Part shown: piece after piece, positions 27,464 through 36,095 of the stretch
Position numbering within the stretch: position 1 is the first letter of the stretch
How the letters are laid out: each line of letters begins with the position of its first letter
Origin: Candidatus Falkowbacteria bacterium CG10_big_fil_rev_8_21_14_0_10_39_11
GTDB lineage: Bacteria; Patescibacteriota; Patescibacteriia; UBA11705
NCBI GenBank assembly: GCA_002773615.1
Contig: PFAP01000007.1
Coordinates: 1,821-46,298, forward strand
Length of the DNA: 44,478 nucleotides
Direction of reading: 5' to 3'
Notes under the pieces: model-generated
Told to the model about the DNA's origin: nothing
The model's database searches: none
The model's input: only the letters and a program-made list of their open reading frames with translations
Program-made: the position numbers and the translations under genes

Positions 27464-27895
27464 ATGTTCATCGGAGAATACAAACATTCAATAGATGAAA
27501 AAGGCCGATTGGCTATTCCGGTTAAATTCCGGGCCAAATTGGTAAAAGGGGCAGTTGTCACACGCGGTTTAGACAACTGTTTATTTTTGTATAGTAAAGA
27601 TGAATGGAATAAGTTGGCTGAAAAATTGGTTCAATTGCCAATCAGTCAAGCCAATACGCGTGCGTTTTCACGTCTAATGCTCGCTGGAGCTATGGATGTG
27701 GTTTTGGACAAGCAGGGAAGGGTAACTTTGCCTGATTATCTAAGAAAGTTTGGTTCATTAAAGAAAAAGGTCGTTGTAGCCGGATTATATAATCGTCTTG
27801 AGCTTTGGGATGAAAAAGCTTGGGAACATTATAATGAGACTACACAAAAAGACGCAAATAACATCGCCGAAAAACTCGGCGAGTTGGGAGTTTAA
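27464..27895 (+). CDS. mraZ: Transcriptional regulator MraZ
   Basis: MFIGEYKHSIDEKGRLAIPVKFRAKL; DKQGRVTLPDYLRKF. Confidence 0.97.
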   Translation: MFIGEYKHSIDEKGRLAIPVKFRAKLVKGAVVTRGLDNCLFLYSKDEWNKLAEKLVQLPISQANTRAFSRLMLAGAMDVVLDKQGRVTLPDYLRKFGSLKKKVVVAGLYNRLELWDEKAWEHYNETTQKDANNIAEKLGELGV

Positions 27896-27899
27896 GTTT

Positions 27900-28871
27900 A
27901 TGACAGTACATGATTCAGTATTATTAAATGAAGTACTTGAAAGCTTAAATCCTGATGCAAATCAGGATTTTATTGACGGTACACTCGGAGGGGGCGGACA
28001 TGCAGAAGAAATCTTAAAGCGCATTTTGCCTAATGGTCGTTTGCTCGGCTTGGATTGGGATAAAGATGCGGTTGAAAGAGTTCAAGTACGATTGAAAAAA
28101 TATGATAATAATGTTGTTTTAATTAACGACAGTTATATTAGAATAAAAAAACACGTTTATGAAAATGGATTTAGTTCATTTGACGGCATTCTCCTTGATT
28201 TGGGCTTATCACTGGATCAGCTCAAAGCATCAGGGCGAGGATTTACTTTTCAACAGGATGAGCCGTTAGACATGAGGTATTCGGTTGATAATGAGTTGAC
28301 CGCAGCGGAAATTGTGAATTCATATTCACAAACATCGCTAGAAACACTATTTCGGGAATATGGAGAAGAGGGGCAAGCTGGAGCAATTGCAAAGGCGATT
28401 GTAACCAAGCGTAAAGAAGAGACAATTGATAGAACGGTACAGTTGGTAGATTTGATTAAAGAAGTGAAGGGTATGAATCCTTGGACTCGAACAAATCCAG
28501 CAACAAAAGTATTTCAGGCTTTGCGAATTGCGGTTAATCAAGAGTTTGACAATATTCAATCCGTGATCACCGATGCGATTGAGTTACTTAATCCAGGTGG
28601 GCGGTTGGCCATTATTACTTTTCATTCTTTGGAAGATCGAATTGTAAAAGAATATTTTAAGATGGAAAGCACGAGCTGTATTTGTCCCAAGGAATTGCCA
28701 CAATGTGTATGTCTTCATAAAGCTCGGGTAAAGTTGGTCAACAGAAAGCCAATCACACCATCTGACAAAGAGTTGCAAGACAATCGTCGATCCAGATCTG
28801 CGAAGTTGCGAGTGGTTGAAAAATTAGACGTTATGAAATTGCAAAATGTTACAAACAATTACAAAAAATAG
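27900..28871 (+). CDS. rsmH: 16S rRNA m4C1402 methyltransferase RsmH
   Basis: HDSVLLNEVLESLNPDANQDFIDGTLGGGGHAEEIL; LAIITFHSLEDRIVKEYF; RSRSAKLRVVEK. Start corrected from 27798. Confidence 0.97.
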   Translation: MTVHDSVLLNEVLESLNPDANQDFIDGTLGGGGHAEEILKRILPNGRLLGLDWDKDAVERVQVRLKKYDNNVVLINDSYIRIKKHVYENGFSSFDGILLDLGLSLDQLKASGRGFTFQQDEPLDMRYSVDNELTAAEIVNSYSQTSLETLFREYGEEGQAGAIAKAIVTKRKEETIDRTVQLVDLIKEVKGMNPWTRTNPATKVFQALRIAVNQEFDNIQSVITDAIELLNPGGRLAIITFHSLEDRIVKEYFKMESTSCICPKELPQCVCLHKARVKLVNRKPITPSDKELQDNRRSRSAKLRVVEKLDVMKLQNVTNNYKK

Positions 28872-28924
28872 ACAATTTGATTTGATATAACAAAAATAAA
28901 AAGCATTAAATATTAAACAAGCAT

Positions 28925-29068
28925 ATGCCAGCAACAAAAATACAAAGGCAAAAATGTGAAGTTTATACTCGGGTTGTTGGTTACTTAAGTCCGGTTCACA
29001 GATGGAACAAGGGCAAGAAACAAGAGTTCAAGGATAGACGTACTTTTGAGCTGCGACAAGTCAGTTAA
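28925..29068 (+). CDS. 47-aa protein resembling the C-terminal end of anaerobic ribonucleotide reductase NrdD
   Basis: MPATKIQRQKCEVYTRVVGYLSPVHRWNKGKKQEFKDRRTFELRQVS*; too short for the supplied ORF track. Confidence 0.8.
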   Translation: MPATKIQRQKCEVYTRVVGYLSPVHRWNKGKKQEFKDRRTFELRQVS

Positions 29069-29129
29069 TCGTTTAGTGACTTGGTAAACAAAAATTCTTT
29101 TGTAGTTAAAAAAAATAAAAATTAAAAAC

Positions 29130-29489
29130 ATGATTCGCTATTCAACAACTATAAAGTCTGGTACTAGAAGGAATCAAGAAAACAAAAAATCATCAAAACT
29201 AAGAAGTAATAAATCAAAATTGATTAGTGCATTAATTGTGATGGTAGTTTTGGTTTCATCTTTCTTGTATTTGTTTGAAATCAATAATATGGCGGTCAAG
29301 GGTTATCAAATTAGAGACCTGGAAAAGAAAATCGCAGAACTTAAGGTAGATAATGAGAGTCTTGGATTAGAAGTGGTCGAGTTGCAATCAATGCGAAATT
29401 TGCGAGCAAAAGTCGCGAAATATAATTTTGTTGAAGCGGATCGGATTGATTATGTTAGCTGGCATGATACATCGTTTGCTCAGAGATAA
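29130..29489 (+). CDS. FtsL/DivIC-like septum protein
   Basis: Single TM followed by coiled coil (IRDLEKKIAELKVDNESLGLEVVELQS), located after rsmH. Confidence 0.75.
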   Translation: MIRYSTTIKSGTRRNQENKKSSKLRSNKSKLISALIVMVVLVSSFLYLFEINNMAVKGYQIRDLEKKIAELKVDNESLGLEVVELQSMRNLRAKVAKYNFVEADRIDYVSWHDTSFAQR

Positions 29490-29669
29490 GTGAAGGCGAA
29501 TTTACGAATTAATAGTGAATGCTAGGAATGAATATATTGTCAGTAAGTATTTGAAGATAGTGTTTGTCTTTAAAAGCGGACTGATAATGAACGAAATCGT
29601 TTGTTCTTTCTATTTTACGAAAGAGCCATTGCTCATTAGCAGTGGTTTTTTCGTTGGTTAATAAAAAAA

Positions 29670-29692
29670 AACTATACATGGTTATGTATAGT
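29670..29692 (-). terminator. Terminator for the minus-strand gene pair
   Basis: actatacat-ggtt-atgtatagt preceded by an A-run on + (T-run on -). Confidence 0.75.
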
Positions 29693-30546
29693 CACGGTTC
29701 GATCTCTTCCAGCGGTAGACTACGATAAAGCTTTAGTTTCAGGAAGGTGTCCAAGTCAGTAATCCTGAGTAGGACTTCGAATTCTTTAAAACTAATGTTG
29801 TCAGCAGCTAGGACTCGATTTACCTGGCTGACATTTTTGGATTTGTACTGGTCGTAGGCAATCAGCATGGCTAACGTTCGAGCTTGGTCTTGATTTAGCA
29901 TCCTGCATTTAAGGTTGGCGTTGTACAAGTTTTGAAGCTGGCTCATGGATGAAACAACATTGTTGGTCTGGACGGCGGTTTCAAATAATTTATGAAAGTC
30001 TTTTTTCATTTCCGGATATTTCAGGTTGTTTTCGATTGCATATCTAATGGCTGTTATGAGCTGATTGTTGGCTCGAAGATAGTCAATATTGAGTCTTTGT
30101 GTTCTTAGTTTTAGTTTGTCGTATTCGGGCCAAAGTTTGCTCTGGTCATGACCAAGGATATCGTTGACTGTTGTTAGATCATTGATTTGCAAGAAATATT
30201 CGAGGCAAGGAAGGGCGATCTTTGTGATTAGAGGTCTGTAGATGATTGTCTCTTCATACACTTTGATGTTATTCCAGAAGTCACAAATTTCTTTGGGATC
30301 GGATTGGCTAGATAGTCTCGTGGTGATGATTATGTCAAGCCAGCGTTTGGCGACATCGAAATCTTTTTTATAGTGATGATACGCAAATCGAAGTTGAGCG
30401 GAGGTATTAGGATCATTGAAGCCGGTTGCATATGACGTGATCATACTGTCCAAGTCAATGTCATTCCGGTCGGCAATTTGATAGTAATATTCAAGATTTC
30501 CGATAAATTGAAAATCAGTTTGGATATCAATAATGCAGTCGTTCAA
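29692..30546 (-). CDS. Hypothetical alpha-helical (TPR/HEAT-like) protein
   Basis: 284 aa, helix-rich, minus strand, followed by terminator. Confidence 0.75.
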   Translation of the reverse strand: MNDCIIDIQTDFQFIGNLEYYYQIADRNDIDLDSMITSYATGFNDPNTSAQLRFAYHHYKKDFDVAKRWLDIIITTRLSSQSDPKEICDFWNNIKVYEETIIYRPLITKIALPCLEYFLQINDLTTVNDILGHDQSKLWPEYDKLKLRTQRLNIDYLRANNQLITAIRYAIENNLKYPEMKKDFHKLFETAVQTNNVVSSMSQLQNLYNANLKCRMLNQDQARTLAMLIAYDQYKSKNVSQVNRVLAADNISFKEFEVLLRITDLDTFLKLKLYRSLPLEEIEP

Positions 30547-30579
30547 AGAAGTAATTAGTTGATCTTCATTCCATGGAAA

Positions 30580-30750
30580 TTAATCTTCTGCTGCATACAG
30601 ACATTCACAAGTAGACTGTTTTGATTTTATACAGACTCGTAAGGCTTTTCTTTTTGCAGAATACATTATAAATAAGAATACACATGAGAAGGCAGATATT
30701 AAGAAGATGGTGATAAAAAAGATAAACAGAAATTTACGCCATTTTGACAT
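30580..30750 (-). CDS. 56-aa single-pass membrane protein (absent from the ORF track)
   Basis: Minus strand reads MSKWRKFLFIFFITIFLISAFSCVFLFIMYSAKRKALRVCIKSKQSTCECLYAAED*, preceded by ggagatt RBS. Confidence 0.65.
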   Translation of the reverse strand: MSKWRKFLFIFFITIFLISAFSCVFLFIMYSAKRKALRVCIKSKQSTCECLYAAED

Positions 30751-30886
30751 TTGTAATCTCCAGGTTTGTAGGTTTGAACTGAAAACTATACTATATCAAG
30801 CAAGAATTGTCAAGTTTTGGTTTGTTTTACGGAGAAATTGATTTGTTTGGTGTTTCGTGGTAGAATTTTTGTATAAATTAGAATAT

Positions 30887-31537
30887 ATGCAACATTTTCC
30901 ATTAAAAGAAAAATTACATACTGATGTATTAGAAGGCAAATATGGGCCGATTGAAGCTCAGGTTTTGCGGCATGATAAGCGGGTTAGAATGGTTCATTTG
31001 ATTGATAAGAAGGGTGTATCTAGAACATTTGCTTTAACTTTTTTTCCTGAGAAGTTTGCAAGTAAAGAAATTGAATTGATCAATTTGACCATTAGGAACG
31101 GACAACCAATTGGTAAAGCTTTTCGTGAATACGGATATATTGTTCGTAAAAATGTTTATGAGGTGTATGTGATTGAATTGCCTGACTGGTTGAAGAAAGC
31201 TTTTAAAACAAAATCTAATTATGCGAAAGCTAGAATCTCTGAGTTTTATGCCAAGAAAAAAGGTGGAAAGCCAACTATATATGGTACAGTGGTTGAGATA
31301 TACTCCCCAGATTTTAGAGCTCCAATGGTTAATAAGCATGATATTGCGCAATTCAGTGCTTCAACCAAATCTTTCAAGAAGTTTGGAGTCGGAATGTTTG
31401 AGATATGGCGCATGATTGGTCAGGAGAATAATTATCAGGGTTTAGGTAAAAAGTATGATGAAGCTAGGAATGATACTATAAAGTTGGTGTTTGAATTTAA
31501 AAAACGAATTCAAAGATATTTGAAAAGTCAAAAATAA
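30887..31537 (+). CDS. Hypothetical protein
   Basis: Coding-like ORF; start at MQHFPLKEKL preferred over 30857. Confidence 0.75.
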   Translation: MQHFPLKEKLHTDVLEGKYGPIEAQVLRHDKRVRMVHLIDKKGVSRTFALTFFPEKFASKEIELINLTIRNGQPIGKAFREYGYIVRKNVYEVYVIELPDWLKKAFKTKSNYAKARISEFYAKKKGGKPTIYGTVVEIYSPDFRAPMVNKHDIAQFSASTKSFKKFGVGMFEIWRMIGQENNYQGLGKKYDEARNDTIKLVFEFKKRIQRYLKSQK

Positions 31538-31615
31538 TATATAATAAACTGTATTTTTAATATAATTGATTGATTTTTGTTCATGTGGAACGGTTTCAGT
31601 CTGGAAAAGGAAAAT

Positions 31616-32656
31616 ATGAGTAGAAATAAAATTAGAGTCGCGATGGTGGCTCCGCCATTTGGTGACACCGGTGGTCCGGAGATTGTGGTCCAAAATCTGG
31701 TGAATGAGCTTTTGAGTTTGGATGTCGATGTAACGCTTTTTGCCCCAGCTGATTGGAAGACACAAGCCAAATTGATCCCGACTTTGGAACAAAGTATTTG
31801 GAATATGTCAAAGCTGAAGTCCATCAATCCGATAATCATGAGAAATTTGGTAGTTGCCAGTCAAATTGAAGTTCTCAAGTATCAAGATAAGTTTGACATT
31901 GTTCATGTGCATTCTCAAGGCAATGCTTATTTTGTGGGAAAGAATTTAACTATACCATGTGTTTTGTCTCTTCATAATCGATTCTTAGAAGTTGTGTTGG
32001 AGCAACTGCGTACGGTTGGGATTTATATAGTTGCCTTGTCAGAGACACAAAAGGGTACATCTGAAGTTTTAGCTGTGATATATAATGGCGTGCCCACAGC
32101 TGAGATAAGGCCTTCTTTCAAGAAAGGGAAATATTTAATGTTTGTCGGGCGTTTGGCTGATCAAAAAGGAGCTGATATTGCCATTAGAATTGCTTTGAAA
32201 GCAGAAAAGAAATTGTTGATATTTGGTAGAGTGGGAAAAACCGATGAACGGAAAGATTATTATCAAGAAAAGTTGAAGCCTTACCTGAATGATGAAAATA
32301 TTATTCACATGGGAGATGTCAGCCATGAGGAAATTTATGACTATTTACGAGAGGCCGAAGCGTTGTTGTTCCCAATAAGACGACCGGAGGTGTGTCCGTT
32401 GGTGGTGGAGGAGGCATTGGCATGTGGAACTCCAGTGATCGGTTCTAGGGTTAATCCACTCCCGGAAATGTTGCCGAATGCACGCACGGCTTTTTTGTCT
32501 AATGATTTTGATGCTATGGTTGAAGCTGCTAAGAATATTGATCAATTTGACCGTGCAGAATGTCGGCAATACGCCGAGGAAAATTTTGATAGCTCGGTAA
32601 TGGCTAAAAAATATGTGGAATTGTATAAAAAAATTATTAGAGAAAATAAAAAATAA
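31616..32656 (+). CDS. Glycosyltransferase family 4 protein
   Basis: MVAPPFGDTGGPEIVVQNLVNEL; LMFVGRLADQKGADIAIRIA; PEVCPLVVEEALACGTPVIGSRVNPLPEM. Confidence 0.9.
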   Translation: MSRNKIRVAMVAPPFGDTGGPEIVVQNLVNELLSLDVDVTLFAPADWKTQAKLIPTLEQSIWNMSKLKSINPIIMRNLVVASQIEVLKYQDKFDIVHVHSQGNAYFVGKNLTIPCVLSLHNRFLEVVLEQLRTVGIYIVALSETQKGTSEVLAVIYNGVPTAEIRPSFKKGKYLMFVGRLADQKGADIAIRIALKAEKKLLIFGRVGKTDERKDYYQEKLKPYLNDENIIHMGDVSHEEIYDYLREAEALLFPIRRPEVCPLVVEEALACGTPVIGSRVNPLPEMLPNARTAFLSNDFDAMVEAAKNIDQFDRAECRQYAEENFDSSVMAKKYVELYKKIIRENKK

Positions 32657-33783
32657 TGTCCTATAAATTACTTAAACAATCTAAAAAGAGTAAGGCTCGG
32701 CGAGGGCAGGTAAAAACTCGTAGAGGAATTCTTGAGACACCTTTTTTTATGCCGATTGCGACCAAAGCATCAGTTAAGTCACTAACGTTTGAAGATTTGA
32801 AGGAGCTGGAAGCTCAAATTGTTCTAAGTAACACTTATCATTTGATGTTAAAACCGGGGAATAAGATTATAAAGAGGGCGGGTGACCTGCATGAGTTTAT
32901 GCAGTGGGATAGGCCAATCTTAACTGATAGCGGTGGATTTCAGGTTTTTTCCTTGTCAAAGATTAGAAAGATTACTGAAGACGGAGTTCAGTTTCGATCT
33001 CATATCGATGGCAGTAAACAATTTATGCGGCCAGAGGATTCAATTCAAATTCAGCTTGATTTGGGTTCAGATATTATCATGGTTCTGGATGAATGTGTGG
33101 AATTGCCGGCCAAGCGTGAATATTTGGAAAAATCGGTAGATATGACGACCAGGTGGGCTGCCAGATGTAAGGATTATTTTGGCAAGTCAACCATTCGAGA
33201 GCTTCAGGGTGACAAAGCTATGTTGTTTGGGATTGTTCAGGGCGGGCTTGATAAAGACTTGCGCAAAAAAAGTGCTCAAGGATTGACTGCAATTGGTTTT
33301 GATGGTTATGCAATTGGCGGCTTGTCGGTTGGTGAGAGTGAAAAAGACATGTATGAGGTTTTGGATTATATTACCGATGAATTACCTAAAGACAAACCTC
33401 GATATCTGATGGGCGTTGGCCGGCCGGAAAATATCATAAATGCGGTAAAAAGAGGCGTAGATATGTTTGATTGCGTGATTCCAACTCGAGAAGCCAGACA
33501 TGGCCGATTGTATCTGTGGCAGCCGGCTGCGGAGAAGGCTAATTATGATGTTTTGGCTAATCAAAATCGTTGTTATAGACAGATAAATATCAAGGCTGAA
33601 AAGTTTGCGCAAAAATTTGAACCAATAAATGCCAATTCTCGCTTCCCTGTACTAAAAAAGTATTCAAAGGCATATTTGCGACATTTGTTCTCAGTGAATG
33701 AGCCACTGGCGATTCGATTGGCTACATTGAATAATTTAGAATTTTATTTAAATTTAATGAAGAAAATTAGGCAGGCAATATAG
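32656..33783 (+). CDS. tgt: Queuine tRNA-ribosyltransferase (TGT) with altered zinc site
   Basis: RRGILETPFFMPIATKASVKSL; LTDSGGFQVFSL; LFGIVQGG; MFDCVIPTREARHGRLYL; zinc motif replaced by SRFPVL. Confidence 0.95.
   Translation: MSYKLLKQSKKSKARRGQVKTRRGILETPFFMPIATKASVKSLTFEDLKELEAQIVLSNTYHLMLKPGNKIIKRAGDLHEFMQWDRPILTDSGGFQVFSLSKIRKITEDGVQFRSHIDGSKQFMRPEDSIQIQLDLGSDIIMVLDECVELPAKREYLEKSVDMTTRWAARCKDYFGKSTIRELQGDKAMLFGIVQGGLDKDLRKKSAQGLTAIGFDGYAIGGLSVGESEKDMYEVLDYITDELPKDKPRYLMGVGRPENIINAVKRGVDMFDCVIPTREARHGRLYLWQPAAEKANYDVLANQNRCYRQINIKAEKFAQKFEPINANSRFPVLKKYSKAYLRHLFSVNEPLAIRLATLNNLEFYLNLMKKIRQAI
33193..33216. repeat. REP-like sequence inside tgt
   Basis: attcgagagcttcagggtgacaaa vs R3 cttcgagagcctcagcatgacaag; encodes TIRELQGDK in frame. 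Confidence 0.5.
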
Positions 33784-33874
33784 GAGATACAAATGTTACA
33801 AATAAAAGGGAAGTAGTCTGATTTGTGTTATTAGTAACAGATTGATAATTTGTGTCCAAAGATTAGCAATTAAC

Positions 33875-34579
33875 ATGAGTGTAATTAAAGTAAAAAATGA
33901 ATTAAAAGCTTTGAAAAATCCGGAGAAGATCGCGGTTTTTGATAATTTTTTTAAAACTGGCAAAGGACAGTATGGCGAAGGAGATGAATTTTACGGTTTG
34001 ACGGCTCAGGAGATCAAGGATGTGGCTAAGAAGTATCAAGATATTGATTTGACCGAAGTTTTGACTTTACTCAAAGACAAAGTGCATGAAGTGCGGATGG
34101 CAGCGCTAAGAATCTTGGTTCATAAATATAAAAAAGGGGATGACAAGCAGAAAAAACAGGTTTTTGATATATACTTAAAAAATACCAAGTATATAAATAA
34201 TTGGGACTTGATTGACGTGACCACACCCGATATTGTGGGAGATTATTTGCTCAAGCGAGATCGGGCTGTTTTATACAAATTGGCCAGGTCAAAAAGTTTG
34301 TGGGAGAAGAGAATTTCAATGCTGGCTACTTATACTTTTATTAGAAATAAAGAATTTGAAGATACATTGAAAATTGCGGAAATTCTCCTTGCGGATGATC
34401 ATGATTTGATTCACAAGGCGGTCGGTTGGATGCTCCGTGAAGTGGGTAATCGAGATCGGGAAGTAGAAGAACTTTTTTTACGAAAATATTATCAAAAAAT
34501 GCCTAGAACTATGCTCAGATATGCAATAGAGAAATTTCCCGAGTCACTCCGGCAGAAATATTTAAAAGGTGAGATGTAA
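33875..34579 (+). CDS. DNA alkylation repair (AlkD-like HEAT-repeat) protein
   Basis: VHEVRMAALRILVHKYKKGD; NNWDLIDVTTPDIVGDYL; DLIHKAVGWMLREVGNRD. Confidence 0.9.
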   Translation: MSVIKVKNELKALKNPEKIAVFDNFFKTGKGQYGEGDEFYGLTAQEIKDVAKKYQDIDLTEVLTLLKDKVHEVRMAALRILVHKYKKGDDKQKKQVFDIYLKNTKYINNWDLIDVTTPDIVGDYLLKRDRAVLYKLARSKSLWEKRISMLATYTFIRNKEFEDTLKIAEILLADDHDLIHKAVGWMLREVGNRDREVEELFLRKYYQKMPRTMLRYAIEKFPESLRQKYLKGEM

Positions 34580-34599
34580 AGAAATAAAATTTTTAATAA

Positions 34600-34632
34600 A
34601 AAAGCAGACGTTTGTTAGCGTCTGGTTTTGCA
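34600..34632. terminator. Bidirectional terminator hairpin
   Basis: aaaaaagcagacg-tttgttag-cgtctggtttt. Confidence 0.7.
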
Positions 34633-34643
34633 TTATTTTGAGT

Positions 34644-34979
34644 TTATTCGTGTTCGATAGGTTCATTTGGTTCTGGTGCCCAAAAACTGGGATTGAAATT
34701 GACAATTTTTTTCAAATGGAATTCGAGAAGCGTGCTTGGCATCCATGACCCTTTTTTTTCGTTTTTTCTATCATTTGTCAGAACTTCACCCAAATTGTCG
34801 GGGGAAAGTTCACCGAAGCCGCCATATTCAGCATTGTTGCCTTCGCCTGACATTTCAAATCCGGTGTGAATCAGTCGGGCCATGAAATCAGCAAGTTGTT
34901 CTGGTGACATTTTTGAGACTTGTTCTTTGATTTGTTCTGCGTGAGCTGTGATCATTTTGGTAAATTGAGTGTTGCTCAT
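34644..34979 (-). CDS. Hypothetical protein
   Basis: 111-aa minus-strand ORF, coding-like composition. Confidence 0.7.
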   Translation of the reverse strand: MSNTQFTKMITAHAEQIKEQVSKMSPEQLADFMARLIHTGFEMSGEGNNAEYGGFGELSPDNLGEVLTNDRKNEKKGSWMPSTLLEFHLKKIVNFNPSFWAPEPNEPIEHE

Positions 34980-35024
34980 GTTTTCCCTGCATTCGGTTGG
35001 TTGTTCGTTAATGATGGTTTGCTT

Positions 35025-35269
35025 CTAAAGGTTGTGTTTTCGGGCATAAAAGAGCATGGAAATGTATATGATGATAGAGCTTAGAATATACATACTTAGC
35101 CAGATAAGTTGTAGAAAAATGATAATATTGAATACAAAATAGGCCAACAAGCCAATGCTGGCACCAAGAACCAAGATTATGAGAGCTGGAAGCCAGTGAA
35201 AAAAATCATAATTCCAGCGCCAGTAAAGGCAACTATAATGTTGAGGCAAAGTCGAATTGATTTATCCAT
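35025..35269 (-). CDS. Small membrane protein, apparently split by a frameshift at a T7 run
   Basis: Frame A from ATG 35269: MDKSIRLCLNIIVAFTGAGIMIFF...; frame B continues HWLPALIILVLGASIGLLAYFVFN... to 35025; junction at 35199-35205. Confidence 0.6.
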
Positions 35270-35528
35270 GGTCGTCTCCTTCAGCCTTGGTTTGTCGGCT
35301 TTCGATCAAAGGTTGATATTTTTTGAATTTCTTGTAAAATACCAAATACGTGAAGCCCAGAATCAAACTGAATGAGCCAAAAGCCCAAGCAAGAGGATGA
35401 ATATTGAGTTTAAAAGTTCGGTTGACGATGGAGAGCCAGATGAGGTCCCCAAACAGCCAAGCAACGGCATACTGCCAGCTAGAGATGAAATTGAAAGTCA
35501 GATGGAAGATTTGCTTACGGTATGACAT
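35262..35528 (-). CDS. Small multi-pass membrane protein
   Basis: 88 aa, hydrophobic helices; stop overlaps the next gene's start (ATGGATAA). Confidence 0.75.
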   Translation of the reverse strand: MSYRKQIFHLTFNFISSWQYAVAWLFGDLIWLSIVNRTFKLNIHPLAWAFGSFSLILGFTYLVFYKKFKKYQPLIESRQTKAEGDDHG

Positions 35529-35602
35529 GTTGTTCCCTCCGGTTTGTTAACGTAATATATTATCATAATTTATTAATTTTGTCAATCAATAGAGGAGGTC
35601 TT

Positions 35603-36037
35603 ATGAAAATCGTGATTTGTGCCAGTTTGGCTTTTAAAAATGAAATTTTGTCAACGGCTGATCAATTGAGGCAGATGGGGTTTGAAGTTCAGACGCCCTT
35701 TACCGTTGGCCAGGCAGTCAATGAGCATATTGAAGATATAAAAGATTGGCTGGCAAATATGTCAGAAGCTGAATTCTTGGATTTGAAAGAAGATCGGATG
35801 AGACTGCATTTTGACAAGATTGACCAGGCAGATGCGATTTTGGTTTTGAATTATGACAAAAATGGTCAAGTCAATTATATTGGTGGTAATGTTTTGATCG
35901 AAATGGGTTATGCTTTTTCTCAGTACAAGATTATTTTTATGCTTCGTGGGTGTCCTGACGTGAATTATACTGAAGAAATCAAAGGTATGAAACCGATTGT
36001 GATTGACGGTGATCTGGACAAGATTAAATATAAATAA
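35603..36037 (+). CDS. Nucleoside 2-deoxyribosyltransferase-like protein
   Basis: MKIVICASLAFKNEILSTADQLRQMGFEVQTP; DAILVLNYDKNGQVNYIGGNVLIEMGYAFSQYKIIFML; RBS gaggaggt. Confidence 0.75.
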   Translation: MKIVICASLAFKNEILSTADQLRQMGFEVQTPFTVGQAVNEHIEDIKDWLANMSEAEFLDLKEDRMRLHFDKIDQADAILVLNYDKNGQVNYIGGNVLIEMGYAFSQYKIIFMLRGCPDVNYTEEIKGMKPIVIDGDLDKIKYK

Positions 36038-36095
36038 ATTTTGGATCTTTGACAAGATAAACAACAACGACCAATCGCCCGAAAGCGAGGACCAG

